From NCBI RefSeq assembly GCF_003024715.1, contig NZ_PYLO01000002.1:186001-250000 (forward strand): a DNA stretch of 64,000 nucleotides, given 5' to 3'. Each line of letters opens with the position of its first letter. Position 1 is the first letter of the stretch. The translations under genes and the position numbers were made by a program. The notes beneath the pieces were generated by a model. It saw nothing but the letters and a program-made list of their open reading frames with translations. It ran no database searches and was not told where the DNA came from. This document shows positions 1-8,579 of the stretch, piece after piece. This stretch comes from Clostridium fessum. GTDB lineage: Bacteria > Bacillota > Clostridia > Lachnospirales > Lachnospiraceae.

Positions 1-305
1 GTACGGTTTCCGGACACTGCCGTCTCCTTATTTTCTGTTGCCCCCTGATAAATACGTTCATCGTATTCGATTCCGATTGTTTTACACCTTGTCTGATAGG
101 ACAAATAAAAACAGACTCTTCCCTTGCCGGTCCCATAGTCCAATAAGGTATTATTCTTACGGATTAATCCGCTGTTCGCCAACCGTTCCAGGACCACGTA
201 TGCCGTCGGTTCGTATGGGTATCGGTATTGATCCGCATGCGAATCGTCTCTGCCGCTTGTTCGGATTTTCAGAAATCTATCCCATTGAGTTTCATTTTGG
301 TTCAT
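1..305 (-). CDS. SAM-dependent methyltransferase, N-terminal part (cut by window edge)
   Basis: The reading frame opens at ATG 305 on the minus strand and runs off the left edge, giving 101 codons. A GGGAG ribosome site lies about 7 bases upstream of the start. Residues 55-63 read LDYGTGKGR, the glycine-rich SAM-binding motif I of class I methyltransferases, and Glu80 in IGIEYDE fits the acidic residue at the end of strand beta 2. The first 50 residues are polar with no signal peptide, so the enzyme is probably cytosolic. The substrate cannot be told from this fragment. The frame was chosen because the motif, the ribosome site and the promoter at 348-375 all agree. Confidence 0.75.
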   Translation of the reverse strand, partial: MNQNETQWDRFLKIRTSGRDDSHADQYRYPYEPTAYVVLERLANSGLIRKNNTLLDYGTGKGRVCFYLSYQTRCKTIGIEYDERIYQGATENKETAVSGNR

Positions 306-347
306 GGTATATCTCCCGTATCATTTACTCGATTCTTATATCTACAG

Positions 348-375
348 AATATAGGAAATTGGCAGCGCTTGTCAA
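348..375 (-). promoter_or_regulatory. Promoter of the methyltransferase gene
   Basis: On the minus strand TTGACA (375-370) is followed after 16 bases by TATATT (353-348). A TATTCT 2 bases further on would give 18-base spacing. It sits about 40 bases upstream of the methyltransferase start codon. Confidence 0.6.
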
Positions 376-529
376 CTTGCAGCTTTGGAAAGAAAAAAAT
401 TGCAAATATGTAAATCTCCATCGTCTTATTACGGACAGATCTGGTTGTTAATTCTTGGCAAATCTAATATTTCGTACTATAACTATTCTGTACCGTTTTC
501 TCTGTACTGGGCATCGGTTTCGCGTTTTT

Positions 530-558
530 GTTTCATAGGACACAGTTTCCCATGAAAC
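530..558. repeat. Palindromic repeat family A, copy 1
   Basis: Arms GTTTCATAGGA (530-540) and TCCCATGAAAC (548-558) pair with one mismatch around a 7-base loop. The arms match those of copies at 51073-51105 and 57267-57307. Confidence 0.6.
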
Positions 559-627
559 AAAGAAATCGCACCTGATTCACAAGATACGGAACCATTCCTT
601 AGGTTTTATTACGAAAGAAGGCTTTTT

Positions 628-1392
628 ATGATTTCCCGTCTACTTACCTTAACTGCCTGGTCCATGACACCGCCCGCAGTCTGGTCTCCCTTTCATTTAG
701 CATTTATGCTGATCGGCATCCTGCTCGCCGCCTTTGCCGCATGGAAATTGCGGACGCGCTCCGAAGCGTTCCGTCTGCATCTGCTCTTTGCCTGCGGTGT
801 TTTTCTGGCATTTTCCGAGGTCTACAAACAGCTTTTTCTCTATTACATAGAAAACAACCGGCACTACGACTGGTGGTATTTTCCATTCCAGCTCTGCAGC
901 CTGCCGATGTACCTCTGCCTGCTACTGCCCTTTGTTCCGCATAAATATCAACGTATTTTTTGCACTTTTATGTATAATTACAACCTGCTCGGTGCCGTCA
1001 TGGTGTTCATCGATCCGTCCGGTCTGATGCACCCGTACTGGACGCTGACCCTGCATGGATTTATCTGGCATATCCTTCTGATCTTCATCGGACTGCTCAT
1101 CGCCTTTTCCCGCATGGTGCTGCCAACCGCCAAAGGATTCTGGCAGTCTACAGTTGTATTTGCGGTCGGATGTGTCATCGCAACCATCATCAATGTTACC
1201 TCGCATCCGTATGGAAACGCGGATATGTTTTATATCACGCCGTACTACGCAACCACGCAGATTGTGTACTCCCAGATCGCTGCTAAATTTGGAATTTTTG
1301 CCGGAAACGCAGTGTACGTGCTTTCGATCATCCTGGGTGCCTGGCTACTGCATCTCGTATATGAAATTCTCTCCCACAGAACCTGCCACTGA
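628..1392 (+). CDS. YwaF/TMEM164-like seven-helix membrane protein
   Basis: 254 residues. About seven hydrophobic segments are visible, near residues 20-38, 50-70, 84-103, 108-128, 138-160, 168-190 and 220-245, so this is an integral membrane protein. The conserved-looking aromatic and polar stretch YFPFQLCSLPMY (about 84-95) and the length suit the YwaF (TIGR02206/TMEM164-like) family of uncharacterised Firmicutes proteins; that assignment is from memory of the family. A GAAAGAAGG ribosome site precedes ATG 628. The gene stands alone, facing carB, with hairpins at its 3' end. No function can be proposed from the sequence. Confidence 0.65.
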   Translation: MISRLLTLTAWSMTPPAVWSPFHLAFMLIGILLAAFAAWKLRTRSEAFRLHLLFACGVFLAFSEVYKQLFLYYIENNRHYDWWYFPFQLCSLPMYLCLLLPFVPHKYQRIFCTFMYNYNLLGAVMVFIDPSGLMHPYWTLTLHGFIWHILLIFIGLLIAFSRMVLPTAKGFWQSTVVFAVGCVIATIINVTSHPYGNADMFYITPYYATTQIVYSQIAAKFGIFAGNAVYVLSIILGAWLLHLVYEILSHRTCH

Positions 1393-1420
1393 CAGCCTCT
1401 TCCAGATGCATGGCAACTTT

Positions 1421-1465
1421 AAAAGAGCGCCAGCCCCGCATTCACAGCCGGGCAGACGCTCTTTT
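1421..1465. terminator. Bidirectional terminator hairpin after the membrane-protein gene
   Basis: AAAAGAGCG (1421-1429) pairs perfectly with CGCTCTTTT (1457-1465) around a GC-rich loop. It follows the stop codon at 1392 by about 30 bases and faces the end of carB. Confidence 0.7.
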
Positions 1466-1494
1466 CTATAATAGCTCAATTAATTCACTGTCAC

Positions 1495-1536
1495 GGTAAA
1501 ATCCACCGAAACGACTCTGTAACAATGGATTTTACC
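1495..1536 (-). terminator. carB terminator hairpin
   Basis: GGTAAAATCCA (1495-1505) and TGGATTTTACC (1526-1536) form a perfect 11-base-pair stem just past the carB stop. The T-rich part lies in the stem rather than as a clean tail, so its strength is uncertain. Confidence 0.55.
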
Positions 1537-1549
1537 CTTTTATTTTTAT

Positions 1550-4500
1550 TTACTGAATCTCGCTATGGAACTCCTGCAGGGACTTAACCTCCAGATGTCC
1601 GTTCTTCTTGATACTTCTCAGAGCCTGTACGGTAGCCTTTGCTGCTGCCATGTTGGTGAAGTACGGAATCTTCGCCTTTACAGCTGCCTTACGGATGTAG
1701 CTGTCATCGCCTCTGCCCTTCTTATCGTTCGGGGTATTGATAATGATTGCCACTTCTCCGTTGGTAATCTTATCTAAAATGTTCGGACGGCCTTCGTTGA
1801 TCTTGCATACCTTCTCAGCCGGAAGTCCTGCTGCTACCATCACATCACAGGTTCTGCCTGTACCCATCAGGGTAAAGCCACACTCGTAGAAGCCTCTTGC
1901 AACCTCGATAAGCTCTATCTTATCCTTGTCATTGACACTCAGGAGGACAGTTCCTGAGGAAGGAAGACGTGTCTGGGTTGCTTCCTGTGCCTTGTAGATA
2001 GCCTCACCAACGCTGGTGGACATACCAAGAACCTCACCGGTGGAACGCATCTCCGGTCCAAGTACCGGGTCAACCTCCGGGAACATCTTGAACGGGAATA
2101 CCGGCATCTTAACACCGTAGTGCGGAATCTTCTTCTCTTTCAGTGCCGGAACCGGTGACGGACGGCCTGTTAAGTAGGAAGTCATGATATCCGTTGCCAG
2201 TTTTACCATCTTGATGTTGCATACTTTAGATACCAGCGGCACGGTACGGGATGCTCTCGGGTTTGCCTCCAGCACGTATACTTCGCCGTCCTCGATTGCA
2301 TACTGCATGTTCATCAGACCTACTACGTGCATCTCTTTTGCGATACGGCTTGTGTAATCGCGGATTGTCTCTACCTGATCCTTGGTCAGATTTCTGGACG
2401 GAAGGATACAAGCGGAGTCACCGGAGTGGATACCTGCCAGCTCGATATGCTCCATAACAGCCGGAACAAATACGTTCTCGCCATCGCTGATAGCATCTGC
2501 CTCACACTCGGTTGCATGATGCAGGAAACGGTCAATCAGGATCGGACGATCCGGAGTTACACCGACAGCTGCTCTCATATAGAAGGTCATCGCTTCATCG
2601 TCATGAACAACCTCCATGCCGCGGCCGCCAAGTACATAGGACGGACGAACCATAACCGGGTAACCGATCTTATTCGCAATCTCTAATGCGTCATCAACGG
2701 TAACTGCCATGCCTGACTCCGGCATCGGAATCTGCAGTTTATCCATCATCGCACGGAACAGGTCACGATCCTCTGCCATGTCGATGGTTTCCGGAGTTGT
2801 ACCCAGAATATTGACACCATATTTCTTCAGGTCTGCTGCCAGGTTCAGCGGTGTCTGGCCACCAAACTGTGCGATAACTCCCAGCGGTTTCTCCTTATGA
2901 TAGATGCTTAATACATCTTCCAGAGTCAGCGGCTCGAAATACAGTTTATCGGAGGTATCATAGTCTGTAGATACGGTCTCTGGGTTGCAGTTAACGATAA
3001 TTGTCTCAAATCCAAGCTCTTTCAGAGCGATAGCTGCATGTACGCAGCAGTAGTCGAACTCAATACCCTGACCGATACGGTTCGGACCGCCGCCCAGAAT
3101 CATGATCTTCTTGTTGTCGCTGCACGGACTCTGATCCTTGATGTGATAGCTGGAGAAGTAGTATGCAGAATCCGGTGTGGCACTTACGTGTACGCCCTCC
3201 CAGCCTTCTACGATACCTTCTTTGGTTCTTGCATCGCGGATCTCTTCCTCTGTAACGCCTAACAGCTCGCTTAAATATTTATCTGCAAAACCGTCCAGCT
3301 TCGCCTGGCGGAGAACCTCAACCGGCGGAACCTCGCCCTTATACTGCATCAGGCTTTCTTCCTCTTCTACCAGTTCCTTCATCTGCTGGATGAAGTAATG
3401 TTTAATCTTGGTTAATTCGAACAGCTCGTCTACGGTAGCGCCCTTACGAAGTGCCTCGTACATAATAAACTGACGTTCGCTGCTCGGAACATGCAGCATC
3501 GCAAGCAGTTCTTTTTTTGTCTTCTTATCGAAGTCTTTCGCATGACCTAGACCGTAGCGGCCTCTCTCCAGGCTTCGGATTGCCTTCTGGAATGCCTCTT
3601 TGTAGGTCTTTCCGATACTCATAACCTCGCCGACTGCCTTCATCTGGGTTCCCAGCTTGTCCTCTGCGCCTTTGAACTTCTCAAATGCCCAGCGTGCAAA
3701 CTTGATAACAATATAGTCGCCGGACGGAACATACTGATCCAGAGTGCCGCTCTTGCCGCATGGAATCTCATCCAGAGTCATACCGGTTGCCAGCATCGCT
3801 GATACCAGTGCAATCGGGAAACCAGTTGCCTTGGATGCCAGAGCGGACGAACGGGAGGTTCTCGGGTTGATCTCGATAACAATATCACGGTCTGTCTTCG
3901 GATCGTGTGCCCACTGTACGTTGGTACCGCCGATTACCTGGATTGCTTCTACGATCTTGTAGGATTTCTCCTGCAGACGTTTCTGTACTTCTTCCGAAAT
4001 GGTTAACATCGGAGCAGAACAGAAGGAATCTCCGGTGTGTACGCCCAGCGGATCAATATTTTCAATAAAGCAGACAGTGATCATGTTGTTCTTCGCATCG
4101 CGGACAACTTCCAGCTCAAGCTCTTCCCATCCAAGGATAGACTCCTCTACCAGAACCTGACCAACCATGCTGGCCTGCAGGCCTCTTGCACACACGGTCT
4201 TCAGTTCTTCTACGTTATATACAAGACCGCCGCCTTCGCCACCCATGGTGTAAGCCGGACGAAGAACAACCGGATAACCCAGTTTATCTGCGATTGCCAG
4301 TGCATCCTCAACGCTGTAGGCAACCTCACTTCTAGCCATCTCGATGCCCAGGCTTTCCATTGTATGCTTAAACTCGATACGGTCCTCACCACGCTCGATA
4401 GCATCAACCTGAACGCCGATTACTTTAACATCATATTTATCCAGAACACCTGCTGCTGCCAATTCGGAGCAGAGGTTCAGTCCGGACTGTCCACCCAGGT

Positions 4501-4762
4501 TCGGGAGCAGCGCATCCGGGCGCTCTTTTTCAATGATCTGAGTCAGACGGTCTACGTTCAGCGGCTCAATATAAGTCACATCTGCTGTCTCCGGATCCGT
4601 CATAATCGTAGCCGGATTGGAATTGACCAGCACAATCTCATAGCCGAGTTTTCTCAGTGCCTTGCACGCCTGTGTTCCCGAATAATCGAACTCACACGCC
4701 TGTCCGATAATGATTGGACCGGAACCGATAATCAATACTTTGTGAATGTCATTTCTCCTCAT
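1550..4762 (-). CDS. carB: Carbamoyl-phosphate synthase large subunit
   Basis: 1070 residues, the full length of the family. The enzyme makes carbamoyl phosphate from bicarbonate, ATP and glutamine-derived ammonia for pyrimidine and arginine synthesis. The two homologous halves are clear. The first begins with the nucleotide-binding loop GSGPIIIGQACEFDYSG, and the second, near residue 555, begins with GGGPNRIGQGIEFDYC. Each carries an ATP-grasp domain, with an oligomerisation region between them and an MGS-type allosteric domain from about 935 to the end. The partner carA, which supplies the glutaminase subunit, is not adjacent: the neighbour upstream is an unrelated gene on the other strand. 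The gene has its own promoter (4935-4963) and a leader of about 165 bases. Confidence 0.97.
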   Translation of the reverse strand: MRRNDIHKVLIIGSGPIIIGQACEFDYSGTQACKALRKLGYEIVLVNSNPATIMTDPETADVTYIEPLNVDRLTQIIEKERPDALLPNLGGQSGLNLCSELAAAGVLDKYDVKVIGVQVDAIERGEDRIEFKHTMESLGIEMARSEVAYSVEDALAIADKLGYPVVLRPAYTMGGEGGGLVYNVEELKTVCARGLQASMVGQVLVEESILGWEELELEVVRDAKNNMITVCFIENIDPLGVHTGDSFCSAPMLTISEEVQKRLQEKSYKIVEAIQVIGGTNVQWAHDPKTDRDIVIEINPRTSRSSALASKATGFPIALVSAMLATGMTLDEIPCGKSGTLDQYVPSGDYIVIKFARWAFEKFKGAEDKLGTQMKAVGEVMSIGKTYKEAFQKAIRSLERGRYGLGHAKDFDKKTKKELLAMLHVPSSERQFIMYEALRKGATVDELFELTKIKHYFIQQMKELVEEEESLMQYKGEVPPVEVLRQAKLDGFADKYLSELLGVTEEEIRDARTKEGIVEGWEGVHVSATPDSAYYFSSYHIKDQSPCSDNKKIMILGGGPNRIGQGIEFDYCCVHAAIALKELGFETIIVNCNPETVSTDYDTSDKLYFEPLTLEDVLSIYHKEKPLGVIAQFGGQTPLNLAADLKKYGVNILGTTPETIDMAEDRDLFRAMMDKLQIPMPESGMAVTVDDALEIANKIGYPVMVRPSYVLGGRGMEVVHDDEAMTFYMRAAVGVTPDRPILIDRFLHHATECEADAISDGENVFVPAVMEHIELAGIHSGDSACILPSRNLTKDQVETIRDYTSRIAKEMHVVGLMNMQYAIEDGEVYVLEANPRASRTVPLVSKVCNIKMVKLATDIMTSYLTGRPSPVPALKEKKIPHYGVKMPVFPFKMFPEVDPVLGPEMRSTGEVLGMSTSVGEAIYKAQEATQTRLPSSGTVLLSVNDKDKIELIEVARGFYECGFTLMGTGRTCDVMVAAGLPAEKVCKINEGRPNILDKITNGEVAIIINTPNDKKGRGDDSYIRKAAVKAKIPYFTNMAAAKATVQALRSIKKNGHLEVKSLQEFHSEIQ

Positions 4763-4833
4763 GTTTTCTCCCTCTCATTGTCTGCTGTTTTTTGGCTTTA
4801 AAAAAGCGGCCTCCCGGATCAACTAAAAATCAA

Positions 4834-4848
4834 GCACCTCCGCGGTGC
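4834..4848 (-). terminator. Terminator-like hairpin in the carB leader (possible attenuator)
   Basis: Read on the minus strand, GCACC and GGTGC pair around a 5-base loop, followed by TTGATTTTT. It lies about 70 bases upstream of the carB start, inside the transcript from the promoter at 4935-4963. The stem is short, so the attenuation role is only an inference. Confidence 0.35.
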
Positions 4849-4934
4849 CTTCACGCGCGTCTGTCTGATCTTCCGTCACCCTGACAGCCTCCGCCAATCG
4901 CAGCTCTGCCAGACCCCAGTTAGCCATTATCAGC

Positions 4935-4963
4935 ATTATAATAGAAAGCGCTTTATTTGTAAA
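4935..4963 (-). promoter_or_regulatory. carB promoter
   Basis: Minus strand TTTACA (4963-4958), 17 bases, then TATAAT (4940-4935). The spacer contains the perfect palindrome AAAGCGCTTT, which could be an operator. Confidence 0.7.
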
Positions 4964-5096
4964 CAAAAAATTTTACAAAAATCGATCTTTTTTGCTTTTC
5001 TTTTTTCAAAATGTATGATATTATAGTAAAGATATACTGGGGTGTTTATTTTGTCCAAAAGGCAGATTTAGACCCTCTTATTTTCGTTCCTGCGCG

Positions 5097-5118
5097 AGAA
5101 TGTGCCAAGGCATATTCT
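5097..5118. repeat. Palindromic repeat family C, copy 1
   Basis: AGAATGTGCC, AA, GGCATATTCT followed by T6. A near-identical copy in opposite orientation lies at 57236-57257. Here it sits in the untranslated region ahead of the DUF3842 gene and looks like a terminator or attenuator on the plus strand. Confidence 0.55.
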
Positions 5119-5132
5119 TTTTTATTATCTTG

Positions 5133-5154
5133 TCCTACGAAAATCCTACGAAAA
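5133..5154. repeat. Tandem duplication of TCCTACGAAAA
   Basis: Two exact 11-base copies (5133-5143, 5144-5154) lie immediately upstream of the ribosome site of the DUF3842 gene. Confidence 0.8.
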
Positions 5155-5172
5155 GGAAAGGGGGTATCCATT

Positions 5173-5598
5173 ATGAAAAAAGTTGTCATCATCGACGGTC
5201 AGGGCGGACGCATGGGGCGCGCTCTCGTAGAAGAAATCCAGAAACTCTGTCCCGGACAGCCGCTTCTCGCGCTCGGTGCCAACACCACTGCCACTGCCGC
5301 GATGATGAAAGCCGGAGCTGCCATGGGCGCCACCGGAGAAAACCCCGTTCTCGTCGCCTGCCGCGATGCCGACCTAATCATCGGACCAATCGGCATCGTC
5401 ATTGCAGACTCCCTCTTAGGAGAAATCACCCCCGCCATGGCAGCCGCCATCGGACAAAGCCGCGCCCAGAAAATCCTGATTCCTGTCAGTGGAAGCTCCT
5501 ATTGCCGCCATATTTTAGTAGGAACACAGAATTTACCAATGAATGAATATATCCATTTGGCGGCAGAGGAAGCAGCTGCCTACCTGAATCATATTTAA
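5173..5598 (+). CDS. DUF3842 family protein
   Basis: 141 residues. The N-terminus reads KKVVIIDGQGGRMG, a beta strand followed by a Rossmann-like glycine loop (residues 9-15), which suggests a nucleotide or dinucleotide ligand. The rest is Ala-rich alternating strand and helix with DADLIIGPIGIVIADSL near the middle. Length and sequence match what I know of the uncharacterised DUF3842 family of Clostridia. ATG 5173 was chosen over upstream in-frame codons because AAAGGAAAGGGGG precedes it and the protein core begins there. The long leader contains the family C hairpin and a tandem 11-base repeat. Function is unknown. Confidence 0.75.
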   Translation: MKKVVIIDGQGGRMGRALVEEIQKLCPGQPLLALGANTTATAAMMKAGAAMGATGENPVLVACRDADLIIGPIGIVIADSLLGEITPAMAAAIGQSRAQKILIPVSGSSYCRHILVGTQNLPMNEYIHLAAEEAAAYLNHI

Positions 5599-5644
5599 AA
5601 AATGCACGAAGCTGAACTCTCATCGTTCCGCTCCGTGCATTTTT
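5598..5644. terminator. Bidirectional terminator between DUF3842 and ribF
   Basis: AAAAATGCACG (5598-5608) pairs with CGTGCATTTTT (5634-5644). The right arm lies inside the last codons of ribF, so the minus-strand operon encodes half of its own terminator. Confidence 0.75.
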
Positions 5645-6546
5645 CTCCCGGTCTCTTTATCCTTCAAAACCTGCATCTTCAACTCATCCACCCCGGAAAA
5701 TTTCATCTCCGGCCGCATAAAATCTAAAAAATGAACCTCTATCTTTTTCCCATACAGGTTTTCATCCAGATCATAGATATATGTCTCCGCCCCCGCCGGT
5801 CGTTTTCCGGCAATCGTCGGTTTTTTTCCAATATTCGTGATACTTCCATAAGAAGCACCATCAATCACCGTCCGGGAGAGATATACCCCGAACGCCGGAA
5901 GATGTTTCTGGATTCCCGGCAGGATATTCGCCGTCGGAAACCCTAGGGTGGAGCCTAAATGCTCCCCGTGTACCACCTGTCCGCTGATCCGGTACTCGTA
6001 TCCCAACAGTTCATTCGCCTTGCGGATATTTCCCTTCGCCAGCTCTTCCCGGATATAGGTGCTGCTGATCTCGCGTTCGCCATCCATCGCCTTTTCAACG
6101 ATCGATACCTCATATCCATATTTCGGTGCCAGTTTCCGAAGCAGTTCAGCATCGCCCTTCCGCTGGTAGCCAAAATGGCAGTCCGGACCGGACACGATCG
6201 CCTTTGCGCCCATCTTGCCGACCAGAATCTCGGCAACAAACTGTTCCGGGTCCATATGTGCGACTTCCTGGTTGAACGGATATTCCACCAGATACTCCAC
6301 CCCCGCCTCGCGCAGGTTCTCCTCGCGCTCCTCGTTGGTCGTGATCATCGTCTGCAGCTTTCCCCGGATCAAGGTTCCCGGTGCCGTCTCAAAGGTAAAC
6401 ACCGCTGGTTTATATTCTTTTTCCCGATACCGCATCACTTCCCGCAGCAGCTTCTGATGTCCTCTGTGAAGACCGTCAAACTTACCGATCGTGACCGCAG
6501 TCGGCTCTTTTATCTGAAATTCTCTGGTTCCGGCAAAATACTGCAT
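5620..6546 (-). CDS. ribF: Bifunctional riboflavin kinase / FAD synthetase
   Basis: 308 residues, normal for the family. It phosphorylates riboflavin to FMN and adenylates FMN to FAD in the cytosol. The N-terminal nucleotidyltransferase half starts with TVIGKFDG-type sequence (AVTIGKFDGLHRGHQ, the HxGH signature at residues 27-30). The C-terminal flavokinase half carries GFPTANI. ATG 6546 was chosen because GGAGGAG precedes it and the HxGH region falls at the usual place; 47 residues further upstream stay open but overlap truB. It starts 1 base after the truB stop, so the two are probably translationally coupled. It is the last gene of the rimP operon. Confidence 0.95.
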   Translation of the reverse strand: MQYFAGTREFQIKEPTAVTIGKFDGLHRGHQKLLREVMRYREKEYKPAVFTFETAPGTLIRGKLQTMITTNEEREENLREAGVEYLVEYPFNQEVAHMDPEQFVAEILVGKMGAKAIVSGPDCHFGYQRKGDAELLRKLAPKYGYEVSIVEKAMDGEREISSTYIREELAKGNIRKANELLGYEYRISGQVVHGEHLGSTLGFPTANILPGIQKHLPAFGVYLSRTVIDGASYGSITNIGKKPTIAGKRPAGAETYIYDLDENLYGKKIEVHFLDFMRPEMKFSGVDELKMQVLKDKETGRKMHGAER

Positions 6547-6547
6547 C

Positions 6548-7525
6548 TTACTCTCCTCCCAGAAAGATCTTACGTGGTTTCCATTGTTTCTTCTCCGGCT
6601 GATAGGCATAGAGACCGATAAACTGGTTTGCGCTGTCATAGACGCGGATGATTCCAGAATCTGGAAGTACCATCTCTGAGTTTCCATCCGCAGAAACCTG
6701 GTGTTCAGCCAAACTGCTTCCGATCTGCACTAAGCAGCCGTCTCTCGGTCCCAGCCCCTTCGGGAATGGATTTCCATTCTGCAGCAGCTTATCCAGAACT
6801 TCGCTCTCCGACACATACGCCGGGCAGTCCTCAAACATTCCATCCACCGGCACGATCCTATCCTCGATCTGACCGGCTTTCGCCAGCGCTTCCACCTCGG
6901 ACAGGCGCAGGCTGTCCCCGATCACAAATCGATCGACGCGGGTGCGGATCAGTTTTTCCATACAGCCGCCGCATCCCAGCTTTTCACCGATGTCATGGCA
7001 CAGGGTACGGATGTAGGTTCCCTTGGAACAGGTCACGGTCATCGTCACACGCGGCAGTTCCATCGCATCTATCTGAAGATCATAGATTTCCACCGGACGT
7101 GCTGCCCGCTCTACCTCTTTTCCGGCTCTCGCCAGCTCGTAGAGCTTCTTTCCGTTGACCTTGAGCGCCGAATACATCGGCGGTACCTGCATATACGGAC
7201 CAACAAAGCTCTCCGCCGCCCCGCGGACTGCCGGTTCTGTCAGCTGTTCCGTCGGTTTCTCCGAAAGAATCGTTCCTGTCGTATCCTGCGTATCGGTTTC
7301 GGTTCCCAGCAAAAGAACTGCCTGATACGTCTTTCTCTTATCCGTCAAAAGGTCGCACAGCTTCGTGCCCTTCCCCAGACATACAGGGAGTACGCCCTCC
7401 GCTGCCGGATCGAGCGTACCCGTATGACCGATCTTTTTCTGTCTCAAAATGCCCCGGAGCTTCGCCACCACATCGTGGGACGTAAACCCCGGTTCTTTAT
7501 AAATGTTTATCACACCGTGAAACAT
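6548..7525 (-). CDS. truB: tRNA pseudouridine(55) synthase
   Basis: 325 residues. It converts U55 to pseudouridine in the T-loop of tRNAs. The N-terminus reads HGVINIYKEPGFTSHD, and the catalytic aspartate is Asp39 in GHTGTLDPAAEG. The C-terminal extension (after about 230) resembles a PUA-like RNA-binding domain and ends in a basic RKIFLGGE tail. ATG 7525 is preceded by AGGAG; the open frame extends 22 codons upstream without a better ribosome site. It lies between nrnA and ribF in the conserved infB operon order. Confidence 0.95.
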   Translation of the reverse strand: MFHGVINIYKEPGFTSHDVVAKLRGILRQKKIGHTGTLDPAAEGVLPVCLGKGTKLCDLLTDKRKTYQAVLLLGTETDTQDTTGTILSEKPTEQLTEPAVRGAAESFVGPYMQVPPMYSALKVNGKKLYELARAGKEVERAARPVEIYDLQIDAMELPRVTMTVTCSKGTYIRTLCHDIGEKLGCGGCMEKLIRTRVDRFVIGDSLRLSEVEALAKAGQIEDRIVPVDGMFEDCPAYVSESEVLDKLLQNGNPFPKGLGPRDGCLVQIGSSLAEHQVSADGNSEMVLPDSGIIRVYDSANQFIGLYAYQPEKKQWKPRKIFLGGE

Positions 7526-7607
7526 AAAATCTCCTAAAAAATCAGAACTATTACCGTCCATGCGCTGTGCACCTGAAAGCAGGCAGCGCAATCAGCAACA
7601 GAACCTC

Positions 7608-8579
7608 CTATTCCTCCCTACGGGCATCCATCTGTTTCTCAATATGTCCCGTCAGGTTGTTGATCACATCCCTCGGATGTCCCTGCATCGTGCAGCCCGC
7701 CGCGTGGATGTGTCCGCCGCCGCCGAAATACGCCGCCACCTTGCTCACATCGACATAGTCGTTGGAACGAAGGCTGACCTTGTACTCGTTGAACGCCTTT
7801 TCATAGATGAAAATGGCACATTCCACTCCTTCGGTAATCCGGAGCTGATCGATAATGCCATCCAGATCGTTCGTATCGACACCGTAAAACTCCATTTCTT
7901 TCTGGGAAACTACACTGAAAATACATCTTCCATCCAGAATCCGTGTACTGCCAAGCAGCGCTTTTCCGAGAATCTGGTTCTGTGCGTAGGTCTTGCGGTA
8001 AAAGCTGTCGTCGATGATCTTCGCCGCGTTCACGCCTTTTTCCATCAGCGCGCCCGCGATTTCCATCGTTTTCCGGGTCGTTGAATTGTACTTAAATACA
8101 CCTGTGTCATGCACAATTCCGGTATAGAGACACTCTGCCGCCTCCCTGCTGATCTTTGCCTCATCAAGAAGCGTGTATAACACTTCGCTGCAGGAGCTTG
8201 CATCCGGAATGATGTAATTTTGTTCTGCAAATCCTGTATTGGTTCTGTGATGATCGATGCAGAGTGTCTTGACGGCGCTGTCAAAATAGACCGCGTAGCC
8301 GCCCAGACGCTCTTTGTCGCTGGCATCCAGCGTAATGCACAGATCAAACTGTTTTTCCGGCACAATCTCGGTATGAATTTTCTCAAAATCATTCATATAA
8401 GAAAACTTAGCAGCCGGATGGTCGAGAAACAGTTCTGCCTCTATCTGCGGATAATTCTCCCGCAGATAGTTAAGCAGTCCCAGAGTCGTTCCGATACAGT
8501 CCCCGTCTGGATGGATGTGACCAAGCAGTACGATGTGCTCCGCCCCTTCCAGTGACGCCTCTAAGATATTTTTACTCAT
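7608..8579 (-). CDS. nrnA: DHH-family phosphoesterase, oligoribonuclease/pAp phosphatase NrnA type
   Basis: 323 residues from ATG 8579. Family members degrade nano-RNAs of 2-5 nucleotides and hydrolyse pAp to AMP. The metal-binding motifs are visible: GHIHPDGDCIG near the N-terminus, CIDHHRTN (the DHH motif) near residue 110, and GGGGHIHAAG of the DHHA1 domain near the C-terminus. The start overlaps the rbfA stop by 8 bases (ATGAGTAA), with GAGGAAG upstream. A second ATG at 8591 is in frame but has its ribosome site too close. Position in the operon supports the assignment. Confidence 0.92.
   Translation of the reverse strand: MSKNILEASLEGAEHIVLLGHIHPDGDCIGTTLGLLNYLRENYPQIEAELFLDHPAAKFSYMNDFEKIHTEIVPEKQFDLCITLDASDKERLGGYAVYFDSAVKTLCIDHHRTNTGFAEQNYIIPDASSCSEVLYTLLDEAKISREAAECLYTGIVHDTGVFKYNSTTRKTMEIAGALMEKGVNAAKIIDDSFYRKTYAQNQILGKALLGSTRILDGRCIFSVVSQKEMEFYGVDTNDLDGIIDQLRITEGVECAIFIYEKAFNEYKVSLRSNDYVDVSKVAAYFGGGGHIHAAGCTMQGHPRDVINNLTGHIEKQMDARREE

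Larger units (their letters stand above)
306..627. other. Intergenic region, 322 bases
   Basis: This divergent region holds the minus-strand promoter at 348-375 and an imperfect palindrome at 530-558 (repeat family A). I see no credible ORF. The plus-strand frame that spans 38-451 is a shadow of the methyltransferase. No clear promoter for the plus-strand gene at 628 could be assigned. Confidence 0.5.

Noticed and set aside
4037-4801. Plus-strand ORF of 254 codons opposite carB
   Set aside because: It lies entirely against the highly conserved carB frame, shows no family motif and has no ribosome site.
4763-4934. PyrR-binding site in the carB leader (GATCCGGGAGGCC)
   Set aside because: It resembles the PyrR consensus but has one base too few between UCC and GAGG, and no clear antiterminator/terminator set could be drawn around it.
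4943-4956. Catabolite-response (cre) site in the carB promoter
   Set aside because: AAAGCGCTTT is palindromic, but both strands miss two positions of the cre consensus, and carB is not a typical CcpA target.
5011-5172. N-terminal extension of the DUF3842 protein from an ATG at 5011
   Set aside because: The extension runs through the repeat C hairpin and the tandem repeat and lacks a ribosome site; ATG 5173 has a strong one.
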